Positions 45,603 through 54,899 of a stretch of 64,000 nt of DNA are shown here, piece after piece. The DNA is from Listeria cossartiae subsp. cayugensis (GTDB lineage Bacteria; Bacillota; Bacilli; Lactobacillales; Listeriaceae). Within the stretch, counting starts at the first letter, position 1, and each line of letters begins with the position of its first letter. The position numbers were made by a program, and so were the translations under genes. The stretch is from contig NZ_JAARZC010000001.1 in assembly GCF_014229095.1 (NCBI RefSeq), positions 124,001-188,000 of the forward strand. Direction: 5' to 3'. The notes under the pieces are model-generated. The model was given only the letters and a program-made list of their open reading frames with translations. It searched no databases and was not told where the DNA came from.

Positions 45603-46412
45603 TTGTTAAATTACTTATCACAATTAAATCCGGTATTGTTAGCATTACTTGCCGGGATTTTTACATGGGCTTGTACAGCAGCTGGGGCTTCACTCGTATT
45701 TTTCTTTAAAAATTTAAATAAAAAATGGGGCAATGTCATGCTTGGATTTGCGGCGGGTGTTATGCTCGCAGCAAGTTTTTGGTCGTTACTTGCCCCGGCA
45801 ATAGAAATGAGCAAGGACTTAGGAAAGTTTTCTTTTGTTCCAGCTTTAGTGGGCTTTTTGCTTGGGGGAATATTTTTACGGGTGATCGACCGTATTATTC
45901 CACATTTACATTTCGGGTTTCCAGAACAAGCGAAGGAAGGACCGAAAACTTCACTTCGAAAAAGCATTTTACTCGTTCTTTCGATTACCATTCATAATAT
46001 TCCTGAAGGCGCCGCGGTTGGGGTTGCTTTTGGAGCGGTGATAACAGGAGACACGGAGACACTTATTACAGCGATAGTATTGGCGCTTGGTATTGGGATT
46101 CAAAATTTTCCAGAAGGTGCGGCAGTGTCCATTCCTTTGCGCGGAGAAGGGCTTTCTCGGAAAAAGAGCTTTTGGTACGGACAATTATCAGCGGTAGTTG
46201 AACCGATTTTCGCAGTGATTGGTGCAATTTTAGTAGTTTTTGTTACACCTATTTTACCGTTCGCGCTTGCGTTTGCGGCTGGAGCGATGATTTTTGTTAT
46301 TGTAGAAGAGTTAATCCCGGAATCTCAATTAGAAGGTTCGGCGGATTTAGCGACGGCAGCTACCATGGCTGGCTTTGCGGTGATGATGGTTTTAGATGTT
46401 GCTTTAGGATAA
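45603..46412 (+). CDS. ZIP-family metal transporter
   Basis: A 269-residue ZIP transporter starting at TTG after GGGAGAAAGTG. Eight membrane segments are seen; the metal-binding helices IV and V contain [14 protein letters not shown] (~124-137) and [16 protein letters not shown] (~164-179), and a cytoplasmic loop HLHFGF precedes them. It resembles ZupT/GufA-type importers of Zn or other divalent metals. Confidence 0.88.
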   Translation: MLNYLSQLNPVLLALLAGIFTWACTAAGASLVFFFKNLNKKWGNVMLGFAAGVMLAASFWSLLAPAIEMSKDLGKFSFVPALVGFLLGGIFLRVIDRIIPHLHFGFPEQAKEGPKTSLRKSILLVLSITIHNIPEGAAVGVAFGAVITGDTETLITAIVLALGIGIQNFPEGAAVSIPLRGEGLSRKKSFWYGQLSAVVEPIFAVIGAILVVFVTPILPFALAFAAGAMIFVIVEELIPESQLEGSADLATAATMAGFAVMMVLDVALG

Positions 46413-46473
46413 ATTACAAAACTGCTTAAAAACGTAATTAAATATTTGCGGAATACGTTTTTTTGCGGTAGAA

Positions 46474-46577
46474 TTGATAGTGAAATACTTCACAATATAT
46501 GCTAGTTTTCAGGGGTAATCCTGTAACTATACACTGGACACGGAAAAAAGCTCCCACTTTATCCGTGTCTTTTTCGT
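46474..46577 (+). ncRNA. Candidate short RNA with palindromic promoter, upstream of pgdA
   Basis: TTGATA (46474-46479), 16 bases, TATATG (46496-46501), then about 70 bases to a hairpin GACACGGA / TCCGTGTC (about 46539-46570) followed by TTTTTC. The spacer is the palindrome GTGAA-ATAC-TTCAC. Either a small RNA or a terminated leader upstream of pgdA. Confidence 0.4.
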
Positions 46578-46706
46578 GATTTTTTGTACGAATTTTTTGG
46601 TCCTTTTTTCCTATTTTGGTACAAAAGCTAGAAAGTTGTTTTTTTTCATGTATAATTGTTTTATACGAAAAACTGGGGAAGGTTTTTCAAAGGTGAGGTG
46701 CATAAT

Positions 46707-48107
46707 GTGAAAATTAGGTGGATTAGAATTTCACTAGTTACGATTCTCATTATTGCCGTGGTTTTTGTTGGTGTAATAGGATTCCAAAAATACCAATTTT
46801 CAAAGTCGCGCAACAAAGTAATAATGCAGATGGACAGACTAATGAAGGACCAAGATGGAGGAAATTTCCGCCGCTTGGATAAGAAAGAAAATGGAGTAGA
46901 AATTATTTCCTACATTCCTAAGACTACTGAGAAGAAAGACAACGAAATTATCCAAAAAGAAATTGAAAAGGCCACAGATGCAGAAGTGAAGAAATTAAAT
47001 AGAGATAATGAAAAGCAAGGGATCATTTTCTACACTTATCAAAAGCAAAAAATGGCCGAACAAGCAGTATCTTACAAAGCAGTTCAATCTGAGTACGTAA
47101 AAGAAGGTAAAACTAAATTTGTACTCAAAGAGAAAAAAGATATTTGCAAAAACATTGTAACCGACGCAGAAACAGGCGCTTTATTAACACTTGGGGAAGT
47201 ATTAATAAAGAACGATGAAACAAAACTAAACGTAAAATCTGCTGTTGAGCAAGAACTTATTAAAACAGGGGATTATTCTTTAAAAGATGTTGGGAATCTT
47301 GGGAATATCAAGAGTTTAGTGAAATGGGATCAAACTGATTTTGAAATCACTAATTCTGAACTAATTTTACCAATTGAAGTTCCAGGGGCTTCAGAACCGA
47401 AGAAAGTGAATGTACAACTTGCGGATATTGCTAATTCTGTGAATAAACGCTATTTACCAAGTAGTGTTAAAGTTCCAGAAGTACCAAAAGCAAAAACCAA
47501 CAAGCGAATTGCACTTACTTTTGATGATGGTCCAAGTGCGGCAGTAACGCCACAAGTACTGGATACATTGAAACGCTATGATGTAAAAGCAACATTCTTT
47601 GTACTAGGTTCAAGCGTAGTACAAAATCCAGGTTTAGTAAAACGTGAATTAGCAGAGGGGCACCAAGTTGGAAGCCACTCATGGGATCATCCACAATTAA
47701 CTAAACTATCAACACAAGAAGTATATAACCAAATTTTACAAACACAAAAAGTAGTATTTGATCAAACTGGATATTTTCCAACGACAATGCGCCCTCCATA
47801 TGGTGCAGTCAACAAAGAAGTTGCTGAAGCGATCGGTCTTCCGATAATTCAGTGGTCTGTTGATACAGAAGATTGGAAAAACAAAAATGCTGGTGTAGTA
47901 ACGCAAAGAGTCCTTGCAGGTGCAACGGACGGCGCGATTGTACTAATGCATGATATCCATAAGACAACTGCTGCAAGCCTTGATGCTACATTGCAACAAT
48001 TGAAGAGTCAAGGATATGAATTTGTTACAATTGACGAACTTTATGGAGAGAAATTGCAAATTGGGAAGCAATATTTCGACAAAACAGAGTCAAGAATGGT
48101 GAAATAA
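46707..48107 (+). CDS. pgdA: Peptidoglycan N-acetylglucosamine deacetylase
   Basis: A 466-residue protein starting at GTG after GAGGTG; this start gives the length known for Listeria PgdA. An N-terminal membrane anchor (~7-27), an extracellular helical/alpha-beta region (~30-255) and a NodB deacetylase domain (~265-455) are seen. NodB motifs: TFDDGPSA (metal Asp and catalytic Asp), HSWDHPQLT (two His ligands), RPPYGA and the later QWSVDTEDW and MHDIH. Deacetylation makes the wall resistant to lysozyme and helps evade innate immunity. Confidence 0.93.
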   Translation: MKIRWIRISLVTILIIAVVFVGVIGFQKYQFSKSRNKVIMQMDRLMKDQDGGNFRRLDKKENGVEIISYIPKTTEKKDNEIIQKEIEKATDAEVKKLNRDNEKQGIIFYTYQKQKMAEQAVSYKAVQSEYVKEGKTKFVLKEKKDICKNIVTDAETGALLTLGEVLIKNDETKLNVKSAVEQELIKTGDYSLKDVGNLGNIKSLVKWDQTDFEITNSELILPIEVPGASEPKKVNVQLADIANSVNKRYLPSSVKVPEVPKAKTNKRIALTFDDGPSAAVTPQVLDTLKRYDVKATFFVLGSSVVQNPGLVKRELAEGHQVGSHSWDHPQLTKLSTQEVYNQILQTQKVVFDQTGYFPTTMRPPYGAVNKEVAEAIGLPIIQWSVDTEDWKNKNAGVVTQRVLAGATDGAIVLMHDIHKTTAASLDATLQQLKSQGYEFVTIDELYGEKLQIGKQYFDKTESRMVK

Positions 48108-48114
48108 AACGCGG

Positions 48115-48152
48115 TAGCTAAAGTGAGATAATCATTTTAGCTACTTTTTTTA
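48115..48152 (+). terminator. Terminator of pgdA
   Basis: GTAGCTAAA / TTTAGCTAC hairpin followed by T7. Confidence 0.85.
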
Positions 48153-48221
48153 TAGTTAATGAAGCCTGATTTTGGGCAAAATAAAAAACATCCAACTTTT
48201 TCGTTGCATGTTACCTAGCAT

Positions 48222-48521
48222 TTACCAAATTTTGGTGACAATGCCATAAATACTATTACGTGTAATCCAACCATTCACGTGTTTGTGATTATTAGAAATT
48301 TGATATTGCTTACCGCGGATTTTACTGATTTTATGTGTAAAAAAACTACCGCGAACTTTGCAAAATACGATATCGTTCACTTTGAGTTCTCTCGTGCCAA
48401 TCGGTTCTAAACGAACAGGTTGCATCGACTTAATCAAAGGTAACATCGAGTTTCCGCCTTCTTTATAACGTTCAATGGTTTCGCCACGTCTGAGTATCTC
48501 TACTGCATCCAGGCTTCTCAT
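48222..48521 (-). CDS. Stand-alone S24/S26 (LexA/signal-peptidase-like) fold protein
   Basis: A 99-residue protein consisting only of an S24/S26 serine-protease-like fold. The potential nucleophile is in GGNSMLPLIKS near residues 22-32, followed by VNDIVFCKVRGSFFTHKI, where the second motif usually holds the catalytic lysine, and YQISNNHKHVNGW. There is no HTH and no membrane segment. It resembles the C-terminal half of phage repressors. Possible roles are a small regulator or protease; uncertain. Confidence 0.7.
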   Translation of the reverse strand: MRSLDAVEILRRGETIERYKEGGNSMLPLIKSMQPVRLEPIGTRELKVNDIVFCKVRGSFFTHKISKIRGKQYQISNNHKHVNGWITRNSIYGIVTKIW

Positions 48522-48624
48522 AGTTATGCTCCTTTCTTGGGGTTAATGCAAGAATAACAAAATAGTTAAATTAGGTCAAGATTTTGTTATAATAGAAGCA
48601 ATTATTTGAACGGGGGCTAGAGTG

Positions 48625-49437
48625 ATGATAAAAGCGATTGCTGTAGATATGGACGGAACTTTTTTAGATGAAAATGGCGACTATGACCGCGGACGATTTG
48701 AGCGGATTTATGCGGAATTGGTGCAAAACGGGATTCGATTTATTGTTGCGAGTGGTAATCAGTATTATCAGCTGAAATCATTTTTCCCTGGGAAGGATGA
48801 CGCGCTTTTTTATGTCGCTGAAAATGGAGCGGTTATTTTTCATCGAGGGGAATTGCGTAGTGTGAATCGTTTTGAGGAGACGCTTATTCAAAAGATTTTG
48901 CGGACGTTAATTCAGGAATATCAGGACTTGCAAGTGATTCTTTGTGGCGTGAAAAGTGCTTATTTGTTAAAGGCAGCTAATCTGGATTTTAAAGCATTTG
49001 CGAAAAAGTATTATTTTGAATTGCAAGAGGTGGATTCGTTCGATGTGCTTCCGGATGATACGTTCATTAAGTTTGCGCTTGATGTCGAAGTGGCTAAGAC
49101 GGGGCAAATTGTGGAAGGTTTGAACCAAACGTTTGCTGGCGAAATTCGCGCTGTTTCGAGTGGGCATGGGAGCATTGATATTATTATTCCGGGTGTGACG
49201 AAAGGGAGCGCGATTCAGCAACTTTTGAACGAATGGCAAGTGGCGCCGGATGATTTGTTAGCTTTTGGAGATGCGAATAATGATTTGGAAATGCTACAAT
49301 TAACTCCGAATAGTTATGCGATGCAAGAAAGTAGTCCGGAAGTTCTTGCTACCGCGAAACATGTGGCACCTTCTAATAAGGAAGCTGGCGTTTTGCAAAT
49401 TGTGGAAGAATATATGAAAAAAAGCCAAAGATCTTGA
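48625..49437 (+). CDS. HAD-superfamily (Cof-type) phosphatase
   Basis: A 270-residue HAD IIB hydrolase. The nucleophile Asp is in AVDMDGTFLDENG (~6-18), motif II Ser/Thr in IVASGNQYYQL, motif III Lys in TKGSAIQQL and motif IV in LAFGDANNDLEML (~212-224). It dephosphorylates sugar phosphates or flavin-type metabolites; the exact substrate is not predictable. Start at ATG 48625; the GTG before it is less likely. Confidence 0.88.
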   Translation: MIKAIAVDMDGTFLDENGDYDRGRFERIYAELVQNGIRFIVASGNQYYQLKSFFPGKDDALFYVAENGAVIFHRGELRSVNRFEETLIQKILRTLIQEYQDLQVILCGVKSAYLLKAANLDFKAFAKKYYFELQEVDSFDVLPDDTFIKFALDVEVAKTGQIVEGLNQTFAGEIRAVSSGHGSIDIIIPGVTKGSAIQQLLNEWQVAPDDLLAFGDANNDLEMLQLTPNSYAMQESSPEVLATAKHVAPSNKEAGVLQIVEEYMKKSQRS

Positions 49438-49457
49438 TCCGATCTTTGGCTTTTTTG
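49420..49457 (+). terminator. Terminator of HAD gene
   Basis: AAGCCAAAGATC / GATCTTTGGCTT hairpin followed by T6; it overlaps the last codons of the gene. Confidence 0.85.
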
Positions 49458-49488
49458 AAAGGGGTAAACATGTTGGTTATCTGTTAAA

Positions 49489-50739
49489 TTAATTTACCAG
49501 TGTAGATTCTACAATATCCTTTCTTCGATAAACGTTCAGAATAAGGCCGAGTAGTGCAGCGTAAACTAGTAACATGCTTCCCCCGTAACTGATAAACGGC
49601 AGGGGCACTATCATCATTGGGACTATTCCAAGCCCCATAAGAATATTCCAACACGCTGGAACGGTAAATAATACAGCCCCTCCGATTGTCAATAATCTGC
49701 CGAATAAATCCTTCGTTTTAAAAGCGTTTCGTGAAATCCGCAATATAAATACAAGTAGTAGTAGGCAAAGGGAAATTCCGAATAACCAGCCTAGAGAATA
49801 GACGAGAAATGGGAAGACAAAATCTGTATGTGCTTCAGGGAGTGCTAGATTGTTGTGAAGTCCTTTGCCGAACCAACCAGCCTGCGAAAGGATAGCTTTC
49901 ACAGATATGAGATTATCCGAGAGATAACTACTAGAGAATTTAAGAATCATCGTACTAATGAAAATGATACCTACAAGCAAATTTCCGAGGGCTACTTTAA
50001 TGGCAAATCGGTTATGACGATAATAAAAAATATACATTACTAATACACATAAGAAGTACATAATACCAAATACAAATCGGTTAATCATGATGTAAGAAAT
50101 AACTGGGGCCCAAAATAGGATTAATAGCATTACTTGTTCTTTCCACCCTTTAAACGCATTAACTTTGGTAAAAATACCAGCCCATGCAATGAAGAATAAA
50201 AATAAAGATTTAGCTGGACTGTCAATCGCAATACCCCAGAGAGACATCCATCTTCCTCCTCCAGTAAGCGAAATACCAACTAAAAAAGGTGTGAAAAATA
50301 AAATTAAGGCAGCTCCGTAAAAATACATCCACAAATTTTTCAGTTTCCTATAATCAAAGAAAAGAAATCCTATTAGAGCAAGAGTGGCAATCACAAGCCA
50401 GACTATCTGTTTTTTCATAAATGAAGAACTAAGTACCGATGCACCACCAATCAGTGGAAGAAAACTAATACCTGCAAGTAGGACGAATAACGCAATCAAG
50501 AGCCAATCCATTCTCGGTTTATGAAGCTGATTCATGTTTCTACCAACTGTAGAGGGATCTCCCATTTCCTGCATCGCTTTTTTATCCGCAGCTTGTATAG
50601 ATAATCCTCTGTTTTGAAAAGAGCGGCTTAGCTCTTCCAAATGATTACTTAGCTCCTTTTTAATCATACTGTGTGCTTGCTTGGACTTCACTTTAGAAAT
50701 TACTTTACTTAAATATGCCTCGAATTTAGATGAACTCAT
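49489..50739 (-). CDS. FtsW/RodA-family protein with N-terminal permease-prefix (HAAS-like) domain
   Basis: A 416-residue SEDS protein. Residues ~1-90 are a helical, cytoplasmic HAAS/permease-prefix domain (KVKSKQAHSMIKKELSNHLEE..., GDPSTVGRNMNQLHKPRMDW) found beside PadR regulators; residues ~95-405 are the FtsW/RodA core with about ten helices. The GLHNNLALPEAHTDFVFPFLVYSLGW loop (part) carries the SEDS catalytic Asp region. SEDS proteins polymerise glycan strands. It overlaps the PadR gene (ATGA) and forms an operon with sigC. Confidence 0.88.
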   Translation of the reverse strand: MSSSKFEAYLSKVISKVKSKQAHSMIKKELSNHLEELSRSFQNRGLSIQAADKKAMQEMGDPSTVGRNMNQLHKPRMDWLLIALFVLLAGISFLPLIGGASVLSSSFMKKQIVWLVIATLALIGFLFFDYRKLKNLWMYFYGAALILFFTPFLVGISLTGGGRWMSLWGIAIDSPAKSLFLFFIAWAGIFTKVNAFKGWKEQVMLLILFWAPVISYIMINRFVFGIMYFLCVLVMYIFYYRHNRFAIKVALGNLLVGIIFISTMILKFSSSYLSDNLISVKAILSQAGWFGKGLHNNLALPEAHTDFVFPFLVYSLGWLFGISLCLLLLVFILRISRNAFKTKDLFGRLLTIGGAVLFTVPACWNILMGLGIVPMMIVPLPFISYGGSMLLVYAALLGLILNVYRRKDIVESTLVN

Positions 50740-51167
50740 AAAGAAGCCTCCTCAATTAAATGTTTCAGTGATACTTGTTGTTTAGAACCTTGATGTTCAT
50801 AAGAAGCTACATATTTTTTCCCTTTCGTAGTTAGGGAATAGTATTTTCTATTTTCTATCCATTTTGAAGTAATGATTTTCTTATTTTCAAGTAGATGTAA
50901 AAGGATATAAAGCTGACCTTCATTGCTTTTAAAACTAAGCTCATTTTTTTGAAATAGCTGGGTCGAAATTTCGTACCCATGCTTTGCTTCATCTTGTAGT
51001 GAATCTAATATGTTTTTAAGGGTTTCTACTTTCCAATTGTGAAGTTCTAAGTGAGATTGCTTCTTCTGGATGGCTGCTTTCACTGCATTTTTTCGCTCCT
51101 CGGAAAAAGAAAAACCCTCAAAATCTTTTTTTATAGAATCCTTTAAATTATAGAATGGATCGTTCAT
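50736..51167 (-). CDS. lstR: PadR-family regulator LstR
   Basis: A 143-residue protein: ~50 N-terminal helical residues, then a PadR winged helix (LKNILDSLQDEAKHGYEISTQL..., GQLYILLHLLENKKIITSKW, YYSLTTKGKKYV). It matches LstR of the L. monocytogenes lstR-sigC pair, a negative regulator of the heat-responsive operon. It lies 2 bases after sigC and overlaps the rodA-like gene. Confidence 0.85.
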   Translation of the reverse strand: MNDPFYNLKDSIKKDFEGFSFSEERKNAVKAAIQKKQSHLELHNWKVETLKNILDSLQDEAKHGYEISTQLFQKNELSFKSNEGQLYILLHLLENKKIITSKWIENRKYYSLTTKGKKYVASYEHQGSKQQVSLKHLIEEASL

Positions 51168-51169
51168 GA

Positions 51170-51718
51170 TTAAACCTCCTTTTTCATCTTGTTCTTTAAT
51201 AATTCTCTGGCGTGTTTTAATCTGGTTTTCAATGTATTGCTGTTTACACCAGTGATTTTGCTGATATTTGCTAAAGAAAGTTCTTCATAGTAATGTAAGA
51301 AAACAACTTCTCGGTACTTTACTGGTAAATCCATCACAGCGCTCATTAAGCTGTTTGCTACGTCTTTTGAGATGATTTCCTCTTCAACGTGTTTTGATTT
51401 GGAGGGGAGATAATCCCAAATTTTATCGCTGAAATTTAGTTTGCGATAATGCCAGCTACCCAAGTAGTCTTTACAATGATTAATTGCAATACGATATAGC
51501 CACGTTTTGATTGATGATTTGTTATTAAACTGATCTAGTTTTTCATAGCATTTAATAAATATCTCTTGCGTTAAATCCTCTGCTGTCGTTCGATTCTTTA
51601 CATAGGAAAAAACTAAATGCAGTACATCATTGCTGTAGTTATCCATTAACTGGTTGATAATTTGTTCCGTATTTTCTATGCTATTAATATTAATTCCTAT
51701 TTCCTCAAGTTCAGTCAT
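51170..51718 (-). CDS. sigC: ECF-type sigma factor SigC
   Basis: A 182-residue ECF sigma factor. Region 2 is LVFSYVKNRTTAEDLTQEIFIKCYEKL (~33-60, in part) with the -10 binding helix TWLYRIAINHCKDYL; region 4 is VMDLPVKYREVVFLHYYEELSLANISKITGVNSNTLKTRLKHAREL (in part). It fits SigC of the thermal-resistance locus known mostly from L. monocytogenes lineage II. No anti-sigma factor with a zinc motif is adjacent; LstR takes that control role. Confidence 0.88.
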   Translation of the reverse strand: MTELEEIGININSIENTEQIINQLMDNYSNDVLHLVFSYVKNRTTAEDLTQEIFIKCYEKLDQFNNKSSIKTWLYRIAINHCKDYLGSWHYRKLNFSDKIWDYLPSKSKHVEEEIISKDVANSLMSAVMDLPVKYREVVFLHYYEELSLANISKITGVNSNTLKTRLKHARELLKNKMKKEV

Positions 51719-51876
51719 TTAAGTTTCACCCTCTTCTAGAATATTAGACGAAGCAAGTATCATTTTGGTTTGGAAAAGTTTAAAATAAATCTATTATTTA
51801 TATCATAAAGTTCTAATTTAGCATCTATCTCATTAGTAAAGTATTAACTATCTGTTAAAAATACGCAATAAGAAAA

Positions 51877-51922
51877 AGACTGTAACCAAAGTGAGAAATC
51901 ATTTTGGTTACAGTCTTTTTTA
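51877..51922. terminator. Strong hairpin upstream of sigC, terminator of the transporter gene
   Basis: AAGACTGTAACCAAA pairs with TTTGGTTACAGTCTT across an 11-base loop. A/T runs flank both sides, and it ends the minus-strand transporter gene at 51920. Confidence 0.8.
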
Positions 51923-52777
51923 TTTCAATAAGCTAAGGAATACGACGCCCACCATAATTAGCAGTATGCCGGAAAGAATAAATGTCCATTCCAGCGGGCT
52001 TTTTTTCTGTTTAAAAATAAGGATTCCGCCAATTGTTGCGACGATAACGCAGGCTTGCGAAATCGAGAAGCTCGTTGCGACACCAAGAACGGCGGTCGCT
52101 AAGAACATGCCTAGATTGGCAATCGACCACGACAAGCCGGTCATTAAGTTAAACGTGACATTTTTTCGGGAAATTGCTTGTTTTTTCGCTAAGTTAATAC
52201 CAATGGCGCATGTCAGCATCCCGAGTGCTTGTGGTAAAATGATAGAAAAGCCAGTGACATCAAAAAGCTGGTTTGTCACTACGTAAAGCGTTAAAAAGAA
52301 GGAAGATAGAATAACGATACCGTAGACATGAAATGAAACCGACTCCGTGATATGATTCCCGCGTTTTTGAAACCCGGTCATTACCACCCCAATCAAGATT
52401 AAAATTACTGCAACAACTCCAATGATAACAGCCGTAACCGTTTGCCATTCCCGAAACACGAGAACTGCGAAAAGCGTTGCGCCAACTAGCTGTGTTCCGT
52501 TTGAAATTGGCATTGCCTTCGCGACACTGGAAGCCGCAATCCCTTTAAACTGTAGTAATTGCCCAAAACTCCAAAAGATACCTGAAACAAAACTCACAAT
52601 AAAAGAAAGAACCGTTATTTCTGGTGATAAAATCCAGAATAAAATGAAAGCAAATAATAGCGCGCTAATCGATGTCCCCAGTAGTTGTTCCTCGGGGGTG
52701 CTTTTTCGTAAGTTCGCAATTATTGGCATAAATCCCCACCCAAGAACAGGGAGTAACGCAATAAGATAAATAGACAT
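51920..52777 (-). CDS. GRP-family sugar uptake protein (GlcU-like)
   Basis: A 285-residue protein with ten membrane helices in two five-helix halves, as in the glucose/ribose porter family (RhaT/GlcU type). Visible blocks are LLPVLGWGFMPIIAN at the start and PISNGTQLVGATLFAV near 88-103. It is a proton-linked, PTS-independent sugar importer, glucose most likely. GGAAAG precedes the start. It is divergent from the PTS locus 2 regulator. Confidence 0.85.
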   Translation of the reverse strand: MSIYLIALLPVLGWGFMPIIANLRKSTPEEQLLGTSISALLFAFILFWILSPEITVLSFIVSFVSGIFWSFGQLLQFKGIAASSVAKAMPISNGTQLVGATLFAVLVFREWQTVTAVIIGVVAVILILIGVVMTGFQKRGNHITESVSFHVYGIVILSSFFLTLYVVTNQLFDVTGFSIILPQALGMLTCAIGINLAKKQAISRKNVTFNLMTGLSWSIANLGMFLATAVLGVATSFSISQACVIVATIGGILIFKQKKSPLEWTFILSGILLIMVGVVFLSLLK

Positions 52778-52937
52778 AAATAAGCTTCCTTTCTAGGTTA
52801 GTGGTGCTATTTAAATCTACCATTCTCCAAAATGAACAGCAATATCCCAAAATTACGGTATTCAATGCGGTAATTTTCGTAGTTTTCTGGGGATGAGTCT
52901 TTGTAATAGAATAAGCGTAGGGAAAGGAAAATTAAAA

Positions 52938-54899
52938 ATGAAAGCGGTAACGAAAATGATTGCAAATCGCGAAAAAAATATCATTCAGTTTCTAATGAAG
53001 ACAGGTCAAACACGTGTTGGAACTATCGCGAATCATCTCGGACTTTCAGAAAAAACTGTCTCAAATTCACTAAAGGAAATCGATGTTTTTCTAAAGGATT
53101 TTGATATGACGGTTGTCCGAAAACCAAAAATTGGTGTGTATATTGAAGGTGATAACAAGGCTTTTGCCGAAGTTAGCCGATTCCTAGATAACCAGGTCAG
53201 CCAAATCCCATCAACGAAAGAAGAGCGGGTTATCTACATTTTCAGTAAATTGCTTAAAGCAGATGATTATATCACGATTCATCAACTTGCCGACGAACTT
53301 TATATTAGTCGAGGCACGATTGAGAAAAATATGGTGGAAGTAACGAAAATGCTGGAAAAAGAAGGCATCACTTTGTATAAGAAACCTAGTAAAGGTATGA
53401 AGTTGCTAATTAGTGAACGAGAAAAACGCGCCTTAACATCGAAATTCATTACTAATTTTTGGGGTAACAACTGGTATTTAAAACAAGAAGGCGAAAAAGT
53501 GCTCCAAGCATTCGATACAATTCAGGCCGATGTTACTGGGATTTTCCCGGAAGAAGGCTTGAAAGAAATCATTGCGATTGTCCAAGAATTTAGTGAGCGA
53601 CATGATTTTACTTTTACAGATTATGCGTTTCAGTCAATTGTGATTCACCTTGCGATTGCGGTAGAGCGAATTCGCGAAGGCGAGTACGTGGAAAACGTTG
53701 AGAGTGATCCGATGAAAGATGTGTTTGAGTCACAGCGAAACAATACGGAAATTCTTGTTGGTATGTTAGAAGCGCGTTTGGATATCAAAATTCCAGCATT
53801 CGAAGTCGGCTATATTCAGCTTCATTTAACGGCTGCTTATAATCAACAGCATGACGAACTGCTCGTTAATACTCCGCCGCAAGAGGACGATGTCGCTGAT
53901 TTTGTCAGTCGGTGTTTAGCGGAAGGAAATTACGATAAGGGCTTGCTTGAAGACTTGACGACCCATATGAAATCCGCGATTAATCGTTTAAAACTTGGTA
54001 TGCATTTTAAAAATCCATACCTCAGCAAAATTAAGCAAAACTTTCCCCAAGCGTTTGAAGAAGCGCTATATTTTAAAGCTAAATTCGAACAAAAGTATGA
54101 TGTGCAAGTGAACGAAGATGAGACGGCGTATATTGCGCTACATTTTGAAGCATACAAAGAAAGAAGTCGCTCTTTCCCCGACCAAATTCGAGTGGTTCTT
54201 GTATGCAGTACAGGGCTCGGTTCATCGAGATTACTCGCAGCTAGAATTAAAAAATATTTTCCAATGATTACGATTGAAAAAATACTGTCCGTTCAGGCGT
54301 TAATGGAAACCGAAGTCGATGTGGATCTAGTCATTAGCACAATCTACCTTGAACTAGAGGACATTCCGAGCATTGTTGTAAGCCCGATGATGAGTAAGGC
54401 GGATTTGCAACAAGTCGAAAGTCAAATCGAACGAACGAGACGCAAGAAAAAGAAACGCAGCCAACCATTTGTCGATTTAATTAAGCCGAAAACCATTTTT
54501 GCGAAGTTAGATGTTGCGACGATGGAAGAAGCGATTGCGGAAATTGGCGACAAATTGGTGGAGCAGGGCATTGCGAAGCCTGGCATCGTGGAAAGTGCGC
54601 TGAAAAGAGAAGCACTATCGTTCACTTCTTTTGAAGAAATGGCGACACCACACGCGGATCCAGCGTTAATCAATGAATCGCGCATTGTCATCGCGACACT
54701 GAAACACCCAGTGAAATGGGGCTTAGTCGATGTGGATAAAATCTTTTTTATCGCTTTGACAGAACAAAATGGCATTAATTTAGACGCGATGTACGAACAA
54801 TTTTATAAATATATTGATAATAAAAAATGGCTAGAAAAGCTGACGCAACTAAAAAGTGCCGCAGAAATTTATGAGCATTTGTTAAAGGATGGGATGTAA
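52938..54899 (+). CDS. PRD-containing BglG/MtlR-type activator, locus 2
   Basis: A 653-residue paralogue of the locus 1 regulator: two HTH domains (~10-60 and ~95-145), two PRDs (~195-405), an EIIB-like domain (VVLVCSTGLGSSRLLAARI, ~415) and an EIIA-like domain (MATPHADPALIN). Start at the ATG at 52938 after GGAAAGGAA. It overlaps the IIA gene by 1 base. Unlike locus 1 it is the first gene of its operon, so it is co-induced with its targets. Confidence 0.9.
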   Translation: MKAVTKMIANREKNIIQFLMKTGQTRVGTIANHLGLSEKTVSNSLKEIDVFLKDFDMTVVRKPKIGVYIEGDNKAFAEVSRFLDNQVSQIPSTKEERVIYIFSKLLKADDYITIHQLADELYISRGTIEKNMVEVTKMLEKEGITLYKKPSKGMKLLISEREKRALTSKFITNFWGNNWYLKQEGEKVLQAFDTIQADVTGIFPEEGLKEIIAIVQEFSERHDFTFTDYAFQSIVIHLAIAVERIREGEYVENVESDPMKDVFESQRNNTEILVGMLEARLDIKIPAFEVGYIQLHLTAAYNQQHDELLVNTPPQEDDVADFVSRCLAEGNYDKGLLEDLTTHMKSAINRLKLGMHFKNPYLSKIKQNFPQAFEEALYFKAKFEQKYDVQVNEDETAYIALHFEAYKERSRSFPDQIRVVLVCSTGLGSSRLLAARIKKYFPMITIEKILSVQALMETEVDVDLVISTIYLELEDIPSIVVSPMMSKADLQQVESQIERTRRKKKKRSQPFVDLIKPKTIFAKLDVATMEEAIAEIGDKLVEQGIAKPGIVESALKREALSFTSFEEMATPHADPALINESRIVIATLKHPVKWGLVDVDKIFFIALTEQNGINLDAMYEQFYKYIDNKKWLEKLTQLKSAAEIYEHLLKDGM

